DNA of 64,000 nucleotides from an uncultured Sulfitobacter sp. (GTDB taxonomy: Bacteria; Pseudomonadota; Alphaproteobacteria; Rhodobacterales; Rhodobacteraceae): assembly GCA_905182645.1 (NCBI GenBank), contig CAJJCJ010000006.1, positions 1 through 64,000 of the forward strand, written 5' to 3'. A program made the translations under genes and the position numbers. The notes under the pieces were generated by a model. The model worked only from the letters and a program-made list of their open reading frames with translations. It had not been told where the DNA came from and made no database searches. This document shows, one piece after another, positions 27,198 to 35,081 of this stretch; the first letter of the stretch is position 1; each line of letters starts with the position of its first letter.

Positions 27198-28481
27198 TTA
27201 GTAGTAGCCCGCTTCTTGCATGATCGCATCAGCCGCAGCTTGTGCGTCGGCAAGTGCTTCTTCTACAGTCTTCGCACCTGAAAGCGCTGCTGCGATTTCT
27301 TGTGCAACTGCAGAACCCACTTCTGGGAACTCAGGGATCGCAGCGAACTGAACACCAACATATGGCTTGATGTCAGATGCAGCTGGAGCCGCACTATCGA
27401 TCGCAGCCATTTCGGCAGCAGCAAAACCGGCTACAGCCTGGAACTCAGGGATTGCATATGTAGATGCACGCTGACCAGTTGGAACAGAACCCCAACCGAA
27501 GTCTGGGTGGTTACCTACAGCCTGAACGTATGCTTTAGATGTTGCCCACTCGATGAAGTCGTGTGCAGCTTCTGAGTTTGGTGAACCTGTTGGAACAGCC
27601 ATTGCCCATGCCCACAACCAGTTTGCACCAGCAGAAACACCAGCGTTTGGTGACTGAGCGTATGCAACGCCGTCAACTTCCAAGAAAGAAGCCGCGATTG
27701 TCGCATCAATCCACAGACCACACTTGCCTTCGTTATAGAGCGCGAGGATCTCGTTGAAGGAGTTACCTTCGGAGCCTGGAGGGCCGTATGAACCCAGCAG
27801 ATCAACGTAGAAGTTTACAGCTTGGTTCCACATTGCTGAATCCAGCTGTGGACGGCCGTCTGCGTCAAACCATGCGCCGCCGAAAGAGTTCACAACAGTT
27901 GTTACGAACGCCATGTTGTCGCCCCAGCCTGGCTTACCACGGAGACATGCACCGTATACGCCGTTGTCTGGATCGTGTATCGCAGCAGCAGCTTGCATAA
28001 CGCGAGCCCAGCTGTCGTTGTCGTTGATTGTCACGCCTGCAGCGTCTGTCAGGTCCTTGCGGTACATGACCATTGATGATTCACCGTAGAATGGTGCAGC
28101 ATACAATGTGCCTTCGTGCGACAAACCAGCACGCATTGCTGGCAAAATGTCGTCTACGTCGTAATCAGCACCAAAATCCATTGGTTCGATCCAACCTGCA
28201 GCGCCCCAGATAGGTGCTTCCTGCATGCCGATGTTGATGACGTCGTACTGTCCACCACCGGTTGCTGTATCAGAAGTGACCTGCTCGCGCAGAACGCCTT
28301 CTTCAAGTGAAACCCAGTTCAGGGTTACGCCTGTTTCTGCAGTATAGGCTTCTGCCACTGTCTGCATGTTGATCATGTGACCGTTGTTAACGATCGCGAT
28401 TGTTAGCTCTTGAGCGCTTGCGGTTGTCGCAAGCCCAGCAGCCGTCATCAGCGCGAGAGCTGAAATACGTGTAGCTTTCAT
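27198..28481 (-). CDS. smoE: Polyol ABC transporter substrate-binding protein
   Basis: Periplasmic binding protein of 427 residues for sorbitol/mannitol. The signal peptide MKATRISALALMTAAGLATTASA ends before QELTIAIV. The mature part has the extracellular-solute-binding family 1 look (YDVINIGMQEAPIW, ALYNEGKCGLWIDATIAA). Its codon use is richer in GCT, GGT and GCA than the neighbours, as expected for a very highly expressed gene. GGGAGGA lies upstream of the ATG. It is the first gene of the operon. Confidence 0.93.
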   Translation of the reverse strand: MKATRISALALMTAAGLATTASAQELTIAIVNNGHMINMQTVAEAYTAETGVTLNWVSLEEGVLREQVTSDTATGGGQYDVINIGMQEAPIWGAAGWIEPMDFGADYDVDDILPAMRAGLSHEGTLYAAPFYGESSMVMYRKDLTDAAGVTINDNDSWARVMQAAAAIHDPDNGVYGACLRGKPGWGDNMAFVTTVVNSFGGAWFDADGRPQLDSAMWNQAVNFYVDLLGSYGPPGSEGNSFNEILALYNEGKCGLWIDATIAASFLEVDGVAYAQSPNAGVSAGANWLWAWAMAVPTGSPNSEAAHDFIEWATSKAYVQAVGNHPDFGWGSVPTGQRASTYAIPEFQAVAGFAAAEMAAIDSAAPAASDIKPYVGVQFAAIPEFPEVGSAVAQEIAAALSGAKTVEEALADAQAAADAIMQEAGYY

Positions 28482-28543
28482 AATGTCCTCCCTTGGTACA
28501 TTGCACTAGTCTGGCTAATTCATTTCACGGGGTCAACAAAATA

Positions 28544-28564
28544 CTTTACGCGCGCTAAATTATA
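28544..28564 (-). promoter_or_regulatory. Candidate operator and -10 box upstream of smoE
   Basis: CTTTACGCGCGCTAAAT at 28544-28560 has TTTA...TAAA arms around a GC core. On the minus strand a perfect TATAAT (28564-28559) immediately precedes it. The ACTTTAC half is shared with the inverted arms upstream of the LacI-family gene, making this a plausible binding site for that regulator. No good -35 box is seen. Confidence 0.4.
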
Positions 28565-28581
28565 ACTACTCACGCGGCCTT

Positions 28582-29607
28582 TTATGCGGATTGCCGCATG
28601 ATCAGTTTGCCCTCAAACAAGATACGATTTTGAGGGTTTTCAATGCCTTCAATCGCTCCGAACAACGCCTCGACCGCGTGTCGAGATATTGATTCGTAGT
28701 CCTGTGCAACCGTGGTCAACGGCGGGCAAGTAAACCGCGAAAACGGGTGGTCATCCATACCTGACACCCGAATCACAGCGTCATCTCCTATACCAACCGT
28801 TAAATTACTCTCATAGCAGGCGACCAAGAACCCGATAGCCAATCGGTCGTTACTACACAGAACAGAACGGGTGGCAAAAGCGCCCTTAGCAATCGCCTTG
28901 GCACCGCCGATACGTGCGATTTCTTCAATCGACCACCCTTCACCTTCAATGCTAACGACGTGGGGCGTGAGGCCCAATGCCTCGACTGCCTTAATGTATC
29001 CCTGGCGGCGTTTGTTGGCATTTGGATTTGCGGGATACTTCATTTCAAGGAAACACGGCGGTTCACCGGTGCGCGACAAATAATCAACGATTAACAGCGC
29101 GAACTGCGCGTTATCTGATCCGATGTAAGGAACCCCAAGGTCTGGTAGTTCACTATCAAATAGGACTGTGGGCACGTCGGCGCAAAACTTCTCAACCGCA
29201 GCCCGATCCGAACTCCGCCCCAATGGGGCCATAAGTACACCAGCAGGTTTCAACACCCTTAGGCTTTCTAGGATCTCAACCTCAACCGAAGGGTTACCAT
29301 GTGCACTATATAGAGTCGGACGAAACCCTGCATCAATGCACCGCTGCTCAGCGTTGCGCGCTAATTCAGCAAAAAACGGATCGGCAAGGTACGGCACCAC
29401 GATGCCAATGTTCTTTGTCAGCTTTCTATTCTGGTTAACGGCGTAGATGTTGGGCCGGTAATCATGATCTTGCAGCGCTTTTTCAATCCGCTCACGGGTC
29501 GAGGCACGCACGCTATCGGGGTCATGGAAGTATTTGGAAACCGTCGGACGAGAAATTCCGCTGATCGCAGCAAACTCTTCCATATTTTTGATTTTCGCGT
29601 CTGACAT
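28582..29607 (-). CDS. LacI-family transcriptional regulator of the polyol operon
   Basis: DNA-binding repressor of 341 residues. The N-terminal helix-turn-helix reads EFAAISGISRPTVSKYFHDPDSV (about residues 11-33), followed by the hinge and a periplasmic-binding-like effector domain (NIGIVVPYLADPFFAELARN). It lies directly upstream of smoE on the same strand, so it is the likely polyol-responsive regulator. Its own promoter region carries a striking inverted repeat (29633-29679). Confidence 0.9.
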   Translation of the reverse strand: MSDAKIKNMEEFAAISGISRPTVSKYFHDPDSVRASTRERIEKALQDHDYRPNIYAVNQNRKLTKNIGIVVPYLADPFFAELARNAEQRCIDAGFRPTLYSAHGNPSVEVEILESLRVLKPAGVLMAPLGRSSDRAAVEKFCADVPTVLFDSELPDLGVPYIGSDNAQFALLIVDYLSRTGEPPCFLEMKYPANPNANKRRQGYIKAVEALGLTPHVVSIEGEGWSIEEIARIGGAKAIAKGAFATRSVLCSNDRLAIGFLVACYESNLTVGIGDDAVIRVSGMDDHPFSRFTCPPLTTVAQDYESISRHAVEALFGAIEGIENPQNRILFEGKLIMRQSA

Positions 29608-29632
29608 GACCTTGGCCCACTCAATTTTGATT

Positions 29633-29679
29633 ACTTTACATTCGAAACTTTATTTTCGCGCGCGTCAAGAATGTAAAGT
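29633..29679 (-). promoter_or_regulatory. LacI-gene promoter bracketed by an 11-bp inverted repeat
   Basis: ACTTTACATTC (29633-29643) and GAATGTAAAGT (29669-29679) are perfect complements separated by 25 bp. On the minus strand TTGACG directly follows one arm and, 17 bp later, TCGAAT runs into the other arm, so the arms flank the -35 and overlap the -10. The arrangement suits autoregulation by the LacI-family protein. Confidence 0.5.
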
Positions 29680-29826
29680 TCAGACAGCCAATCGGATCCG
29701 CACGTAGATCAAGTTCGATAGCCGAGAAGGAATCATGCTAGGTCAGATTTTGACCATCCGTGATGGGTTGAGTGAGTGCTTGCCGCAAACCGGACCATCG
29801 CTGCGACGCAGAATATCGGCAATATA

Positions 29827-29963
29827 GGCTCCTTCCGGACCTTAGCTGCTTTTGCACATCTTGTGATATACAGCGCCGTCAACGTCTGGTTGTCGCTGTG
29901 GGAGGGTATGGCGGATCGGAGGATCCAACATGCAAACACCGAACTTACCGGCCATTCGCGCCC
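29827..29963 (+). repeat. 137-bp recombinase 5' module, copy A
   Basis: This stretch matches 46145-46281 at 135 of 137 positions, with sharp edges at both sides. It includes 103 bp of non-coding DNA with a possible hairpin (ACAGCG...CGCTGT), a GGAGG ribosome-binding site, and the first 34 bases of the recombinase gene. Nothing else of the recombinase is found at the second site. Confidence 0.8.
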
Positions 29964-30562
29964 TTCGGCCCGCTTGGAATAAAGGACGTATCGTCGGTCA
30001 AAAGCTCCCGCTGAAGACCAAGCATGTCTGGGCAATCCGCGTGCGGCTTGAGTTGGCGGGGAACCATCGCGACCTTGCCTTGTTCAATATGGCTATCGAC
30101 AGTAAATTGCGCGGCTGCGATCTCGTCCGGATGAAGGTCGTGGATGTAATGGCGTCAGGGCAGATCAAAGCGCGCGCATCCGTACTGCAAAGCAAAACCC
30201 AAAAACCGGTTCGGTTTGAGATTTCGGAGGGCACCCAGGCATCGGTCGCGAAGTGGATGGAAGATCCACTGATGGTCGGGTCCGAGTTTCTCTGGCCAGG
30301 TCGTTTCCACGAGCGCCTGCACATCTCAACGCGCCAATATGCGCGGATCGTGCGAGATTGGGTTGCGTCCATAGGTTTGGACGTAACAGCTTATGGTACG
30401 CATTCAATGCGACGGACGAAGGTCACACAAATCTACAAGAAGACGGGCAACCTGCGTGCTGTTCAGCTTTTGCTGGGTCATACCAAGATGGACAGCACGG
30501 TGCGATATCTTGGCGTTGAACTTGAGGACGCCTTGGCAATTGCGGAAGCCATTGAAATCTAA
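29930..30562 (+). CDS. Tyrosine recombinase (phage-integrase catalytic domain only)
   Basis: 210-residue protein carrying essentially only a catalytic domain: Arg61 (KLRGCDLVRMKV), HxxR at His158-Arg161 (GTHSMRRTK), His184 (LLGHTKMDST) and the nucleophile Tyr193 (VRYLGV). It lacks the usual long N-terminal core-binding domain. No excisionase, phage gene or att duplication is next to it, so it is a solitary mobile-type recombinase. GGAGG is correctly spaced before the ATG. Confidence 0.87.
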   Translation: MQTPNLPAIRALRPAWNKGRIVGQKLPLKTKHVWAIRVRLELAGNHRDLALFNMAIDSKLRGCDLVRMKVVDVMASGQIKARASVLQSKTQKPVRFEISEGTQASVAKWMEDPLMVGSEFLWPGRFHERLHISTRQYARIVRDWVASIGLDVTAYGTHSMRRTKVTQIYKKTGNLRAVQLLLGHTKMDSTVRYLGVELEDALAIAEAIEI

Positions 30563-30568
30563 ACCTTT

Positions 30569-30591
30569 GGGCCGTTCGTAGGGGACGGCCC
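30569..30591 (+). terminator. Stem-loop after the recombinase gene
   Basis: GGGCCGT (30569-30575) pairs with ACGGCCC (30585-30591) over a 9-base loop, six bases after the stop codon. No U-run follows. The remaining sequence to 30779 has only fragments resembling the intergenic repeat family (GCCATTCGTGCA). Confidence 0.45.
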
Positions 30592-30779
30592 ATAGCGGCC
30601 GTCTACCGACGGTCTGAGCGCTGCGCTGTAGCTTTCGCATTACTGCCATTCGTGCATGGTACAGCACTCTCGGTTTATGAAGGTCACGCACAACGATCCC
30701 CGCCAATGTCGCATATGAGAGATCAGAGTTCTGGTCGAGACGTTATCCTAAATGGAGAGAACCCTTTGAATGGCCTAAA

Positions 30780-31697
30780 ATGACATCTGTAGCACCTACC
30801 TTTTTCAATGCGCATGCTCACAAGTATGGTGTGCTATTCGTCTTTGTGGCCGGGGTTCTATGGTCAACGGTCGGTCTAGGCATTCGTATGATCGAAGATG
30901 CTGTCGTCTGGCAGATTTTGCTCTATCGGTCGATCGCTATGTCGTTGTTTCTTTACGTGGTCATTCGGCTGCGGTCGGGCGAAAGCCCCTTTGTCCAGGT
31001 CCACCGCGTCGGCTTTCCCTCTGTTATCGCTGGGCTATCGCTAGTTGCGGCCTATTCGGGCGGGATCTACTCGATCCAGAATACTTCAGTCGCGAATGCC
31101 ATGCTCCTTTTTGCAACGGCACCATTCATGGCTGCGGTCCTCGGTTGGATTATTCTGCGTGAACGTGTGCGCGCAGCAACCTGGGGCGCGATTGCCATCG
31201 CCATAGGCGGGATTGCAATTATGGTCGCCGATAAATCCGGCAGCGTTGTCCTAAAAGGCAGCCTTGCAGCACTTGGATCTGCCTTTGGTTTTGCAGTCTT
31301 CACCGTGGCCTTACGATGGGGGCGGGCGGGCGAAATGCTCCCGTCGGTCTTCCTGTCCGGGTTGTTTGCCATCATCGTCACATTCGGCATATGCCAGTTT
31401 TCTGGGCTGTCCGTTGTTCTGAGTGTGCAAGATGGTGCGATATCCATGGGCATGGGGGTGTTTCAGGTTGGCGCGGGCCTCATTCTCTATACGCTGGGAT
31501 CTCGCAGCCTGCCTGCGGCAGAGCTTGCACTGCTGTCGTTGGCTGAGGTTCTGCTTGGCCCGCTTTGGGTCTGGCTTTTTCTTGGTGAAACAGCGAGCCT
31601 CAACACGCTTATCGGCGGCCTTGTTTTGCTGGCTGCGATTGCAGGAAATGCGCTGTCCGGCAAGCGGCGCAAGCCGCCGCCAATCACCACGCCGTAA
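30780..31697 (+). CDS. EamA/DMT-family transporter
   Basis: Inner-membrane carrier of 305 residues with about ten hydrophobic segments in two EamA repeats (first VFVAGVLWSTVGLGIRMIE, second LGSAFGFAVFTVALRW, with AELALLSLAEVLLGPLWVWLFLGE near the end). Substrates of this superfamily range from amino acids to drugs and cannot be read from sequence. The intergenic stretch to its convergent neighbour (31698-31949) shows no gene. Confidence 0.85.
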   Translation: MTSVAPTFFNAHAHKYGVLFVFVAGVLWSTVGLGIRMIEDAVVWQILLYRSIAMSLFLYVVIRLRSGESPFVQVHRVGFPSVIAGLSLVAAYSGGIYSIQNTSVANAMLLFATAPFMAAVLGWIILRERVRAATWGAIAIAIGGIAIMVADKSGSVVLKGSLAALGSAFGFAVFTVALRWGRAGEMLPSVFLSGLFAIIVTFGICQFSGLSVVLSVQDGAISMGMGVFQVGAGLILYTLGSRSLPAAELALLSLAEVLLGPLWVWLFLGETASLNTLIGGLVLLAAIAGNALSGKRRKPPPITTP

Positions 31698-31949
31698 GGA
31701 CTTGCGCACCGGACGGCCCCTTGCGGACTTTAACACCAGTCTTCAGCGCCATAGTGCGGCTTTTGCATTGTTGATATTGATGCACCATGCAGTGTTTGGA
31801 TGCCCATCGTCAGTCTGTAAATCCAAAGATCAACAACCGCGTTGGTCTGCGCCGAATTTACCCAACCAAGTCAAAGCGATTGACGTTAGCCCTTTCCCAC
31901 GAATTCAACATCTAGGTTTTGAAGGATGCTAATTGGACTGCTGTGGGGT

Positions 31950-32585
31950 TCAGGCAACTGCCCCTGCGGCTTGCAGATCCGCCACCTGATCCTCGACGAA
32001 GGCATACGAATCCGTGTTGATATCTCCGCTCCAGCGCCAGATCGCGAGAAATCCTTCAGGCCCAGTATTGAAGGCATGCGGCATTTGGCTGGGGTGATGG
32101 ATCATGTCGCCAGCCCCCCGCATCCGGATATCATCGCCAGCAATCCAAAAGGCCTGCCCCGCAATAATGACATAGGTCTCGTCGGCATCATGAAGTTGCA
32201 TCGGATAATAAGGTTCTGGCCGCATATAGACCAACCCCAGCCTCACGTCCGGTGCAGGGATCGGCCCGTCTGGCCCCATCAGCGTGGCCACGCTGATCAT
32301 CTCGGCAATCGTCTGTTCAGTTTGCCCTTCAACAGGGTTTGAACCCCAAGGCAGCAGATGGTGTGCCTTATGCGCGGCGCGCGCTTCAGGGTGTTCGCTA
32401 CCCGCCAGGACCGTGCGAATGCCTTCATCAAGAAGACACGGCGGTGCCTGTTCAAATCTCGTCAGCAATGGCGTCACCCTGAGTGTTTGGGCCGTGTAAG
32501 TTCCCTGCGGATCAGCTTCGGCCTCGTAGACCCCCGAGATTGCCTCAAGCATTGCTGAAAGAAGATTGCTCTGAACCATCGTCAT
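31950..32585 (-). CDS. dddQ: DMSP lyase of the DddQ cupin type
   Basis: Predicted to cleave dimethylsulfoniopropionate to dimethyl sulfide and acrylate. The cupin metal site reads PYYPMQLHDADETYVI: Tyr127, His132, Glu136 and Tyr138, with His170 in IHHPSQMPHA. The spacing (Y-5, H, +4 E, +6 Y, +38 H) equals that known for DddQ of Ruegeria (Tyr120, His125, Glu129, Tyr131, His163). Up to 211 residues; the ATG at 32579 is better spaced from GGAG than the one at 32585. No acrylate-handling gene is adjacent. DddL is a related alternative. Confidence 0.8.
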   Translation of the reverse strand: MTMVQSNLLSAMLEAISGVYEAEADPQGTYTAQTLRVTPLLTRFEQAPPCLLDEGIRTVLAGSEHPEARAAHKAHHLLPWGSNPVEGQTEQTIAEMISVATLMGPDGPIPAPDVRLGLVYMRPEPYYPMQLHDADETYVIIAGQAFWIAGDDIRMRGAGDMIHHPSQMPHAFNTGPEGFLAIWRWSGDINTDSYAFVEDQVADLQAAGAVA

Positions 32586-33024
32586 TCACTCCAAAGTACA
32601 CAAAAAAATATAGAGCGGTTTACGTACCTTAATCTGCGAGGAATACGACGGAGCTAGGTCGCAATCATACCGTCAGGGGCTATTGCATTATGCACCTCTG
32701 TGTGCGGATCTCCTTGTCCGCGAGTGGAAAAAAACGAATTGACCAAAACTTTAAGAACTCCCAGAGATAGCTTCACAAAGCCCGGGTTTTTGGGATCGAC
32801 CTGACCGGCCCTTAGCCGGACTTTCATCATGCTATGGCTACGCTGCATCGCGGCACGTGGAAGCGGACATTGGTTACTATTGCCAACGCGCGATGGGTTT
32901 GAGCTTTGGGATAAGGTTTACTGAAACACGACAACATACTCCCTACCGTGAAGATTTTGTTTGATTTTGTCGCGTAACGCTGCAAAATGATTTAAAATTC
33001 TCTTGGAAAGTTAGCAGAACCCAA
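32586..33024. other. Intergenic region upstream of rpsU with a repeat fragment
   Basis: No convincing gene. About 32798-32826 resembles part of the intergenic repeat family (CGGCCCTTAGCC core). A short minus-strand open stretch (about 32654-32848, ending HTEVHNAIAPDGMIAT) looks like a possible C-terminal remnant but has no recognised family. The last 80 bases are AT-rich and should hold the rpsU promoter. Confidence 0.4.
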
Positions 33025-33225
33025 ATGCAAGTCAGTGTTCGTGATAATAACGTCGATCAGGCGCTTCGTGCGCTTAAGAAAAAGCTTCAGCGCGAAGGCG
33101 TGTTCCGTGAGATGAGGCTCAAGGAACATTTCGAAAAGCCATCTGTCCGGAAAGCACGGGAGAAAAAAGAGGCTGTTAATCGTCAGCGTAAACTGGCGCG
33201 CAAAAAAGCAGAGCGTGAAGGATAA
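33025..33225 (+). CDS. rpsU: Ribosomal protein bS21
   Basis: Small basic 30S subunit protein of 66 residues, [20 protein letters not shown] followed by the typical [18 protein letters not shown] segment and a Lys/Arg-rich tail. It helps mRNA binding at the ribosome platform. It stands alone, without dnaG or rpoD neighbours, as is common in this group. The Shine-Dalgarno sequence is weak (GAAAG). Confidence 0.95.
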   Translation: MQVSVRDNNVDQALRALKKKLQREGVFREMRLKEHFEKPSVRKAREKKEAVNRQRKLARKKAEREG

Positions 33226-33825
33226 ATTAGATCGCTTGCACGGCAGGTATTCGGGCCCGTTAGCTCAACTTCATAGCATTCTGTAAGTCCTACAATTTTT
33301 TTGGCCCTCAGACCTGCGTTGAAGCTGTTGGTAAAATGTACGTAGTTATTGGGTCACTCAGTGACGATGTGCAGAATTAATCATGTCGTCCGTGTCTAGC
33401 TTCAACCAAGCTCACCATAATAGTGTTTTACAGTACACTCGACTTAAAGCATGAAACTGAAGCAAAAAGCATCTGGCAACGGATTTGGCACTTCTTCCGG
33501 TAGGGCAAGAGCTTGAAAAGTATATTCACGACCACAATGCAAAAAGGGAAAGTTCGCTTTCGCGTCGCGCCACAAATTTCTCAGCAACGCCGCGAAAGTC
33601 TGCTGTCCGCCCTTCGTGTCGATCGACATGAACGGCCCTTAGCCGACCTTGGCGCGTCCTCAACCATGCTGCAGTGCGGCTCGTCATTGCGGACATTCGC
33701 CGCGAATGCAAAACCTTGCATGGCCGAACTCACACTATGCGGACTAAGCCGACCTTCATAAAAAATGGGTGGATGTCCGCATTTGCAGATTCTCGCTTCG
33801 AACTCGGCATGATGCTGTTAGTAGG
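33226..33825. other. 600-bp non-coding region with repeats and a palindrome
   Basis: No gene recognised. It holds a perfect 13-base palindrome GTCACTCAGTGAC (33353-33365) and, from about 33593 to 33782, the longest copy of the intergenic repeat family. Short minus-strand open frames across 33444-33629 show no family features. Confidence 0.45.
33672..33782. repeat. Intergenic repeat, copy B
   Basis: Bases 33682-33735 are identical to 20255-20308 and the flanks are similar. Upstream, about 33593-33645 (TTCGTGTCGATCGACATGAA core) resembles the sequence to the left of MITE copy 1, so this site probably shows the uninterrupted form of the repeat. Confidence 0.65.
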
Positions 33826-34653
33826 TCACGTCTCGGAAAGCCTATACAGTTCACCGGCGTTTGATCCCAGAATTGCTTTTCTGGCTCGTTCATCTGGTAT
33901 GAGAGATACAGTTACCTCTATCCAGATTTCATAGCTGGCAGCCTTAGTTAGGACCGGCCAGTCGCTTCCCCAAACCAGCCTTTCTGGCCCGAAATGTTCC
34001 AGTAGGTGTGCGACATAGGGGGCAACTTCAGTGATTGTCCAGTCTTTGCCTGCTTCGGTCAAAAGGCCGGACAGTTTGCAATACGCCCTACTTTCTTTTG
34101 CGATGACGGCAATATTATTTGCCCAGTCATCGAACTGTCCGCATGAAATATCTGGCTTGGCTCCGTGGTCAATCACGGTGCGCAAGTTTGGATGGCGAGA
34201 CAGAAGTTTACGAAGTTGCGAAAGATGTCGAGGCAACACCAGCGCGTCAAAGGTCAGGTCACACTGGATCATCGCTTCAAAGGCGGGTGTAAGGACAGAA
34301 CGCAACATCCAGTCATCATCAACAATATCTTGGATCATAGGACGTAGCCCGACCAGCTTGGGATGTTTGGCAAGCCTTGCGATATCACTGGCAGCGGATT
34401 TGGCAGCAAAATCGGTCCAGCCGACAATGCCCAAAACGAAAGGCGTCTTGTCGGCGATATCTAGCAGGAATTCCGTTTCGGCGGGCGTTGGAGCGGCCTG
34501 CACCAAAATCGTCCCTTCGATATCATGTTGAAGCAGATGCGGCGCCAAATCATCTGGCATGAAGTCGCGATAGAGCGATGCAAGGTCTGGCATTAACCAT
34601 CCGTAGTCGCCACGCTCAAGTTGCCAAAAGTGCTGATGCGCATCGATAATCAT
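33826..34653 (-). CDS. Amidohydrolase, predicted L-fuconolactonase
   Basis: COG3618-type metal-dependent hydrolase of 275 residues that would open L-fuconolactone to L-fuconate. Metal-site segments are IIDAHQHFWQ at the start, VIDHGAKP in the middle and RLVWGSDWPVL (conserved Asp) near residue 235. Its start overlaps fucU by 4 bp. Context (mutarotase, sugar dehydrogenase, dehydratase) supports the fucose assignment over the related pyrone-dicarboxylate lactonases. Confidence 0.8.
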   Translation of the reverse strand: MIIDAHQHFWQLERGDYGWLMPDLASLYRDFMPDDLAPHLLQHDIEGTILVQAAPTPAETEFLLDIADKTPFVLGIVGWTDFAAKSAASDIARLAKHPKLVGLRPMIQDIVDDDWMLRSVLTPAFEAMIQCDLTFDALVLPRHLSQLRKLLSRHPNLRTVIDHGAKPDISCGQFDDWANNIAVIAKESRAYCKLSGLLTEAGKDWTITEVAPYVAHLLEHFGPERLVWGSDWPVLTKAASYEIWIEVTVSLIPDERARKAILGSNAGELYRLSET

Positions 34654-35081
34654 GCGCCAATCACGCCTTTCTTTAGGATGATATTGCCATAAAGCCGCGT
34701 CTCGCCTGTTTGGATGATGGCAAATGCCGTCTTTGCGCGGTCATAAAAATCGAAACGTTCCAACTTATCCAACTTGGCAGGATTATCCGCCGTCGTTGTT
34801 GTGATTTTTTGAAATTCCACAACGATGGATGGCACCGCCTCAGGATCGTCGACAACCTGCATCACTAACGCAGGGTGTTGCACAAATTTGTCCAACGGAA
34901 GGACGGTCAGCACCGCTTGCAAAACTTCTGTCGCGGTCAGCCCGTCAAGACGATGGCAACGAGCACCAAGCGCTGTCGCGGGGAAATTCGCATCGGCAAT
35001 AACCAAGTCGTCACCATGGCCCATGGCGCGCAGGGTCCAAAGCAAATCGGGGGACAGGATGGTGGGTATGTTACGAAGCAA
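34650..35081 (-). CDS. fucU: L-fucose mutarotase (RbsD/FucU family)
   Basis: Interconverts sugar anomers so that the dehydrogenase gets its preferred form. 143 residues with the family start LRNIPTILSPDLLWTLRAMGHGDDLVIADANFP (conserved His in GHGD) and the end RFDFYDRAKTAFAIIQTGETRLYGNIILKKG. A TTG start at 35081 is chosen because AGGAG precedes it with about 7-base spacing; this overlaps the end of the aldo/keto reductase by 11 bp. Confidence 0.88.
   Translation of the reverse strand: MLRNIPTILSPDLLWTLRAMGHGDDLVIADANFPATALGARCHRLDGLTATEVLQAVLTVLPLDKFVQHPALVMQVVDDPEAVPSIVVEFQKITTTTADNPAKLDKLERFDFYDRAKTAFAIIQTGETRLYGNIILKKGVIGA

Noticed and set aside
29827-30779. Prophage or integron around the solitary tyrosine recombinase.
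   Set aside because: No phage structural genes, no attC-like cassette array and no tRNA target are present nearby.
32654-32848. Short minus-strand frame ending HTEVHNAIAPDGMIAT as a gene.
   Set aside because: No ribosome-binding site, no family match that I recognise, and it lies in a region with intergenic repeats; at most a remnant.
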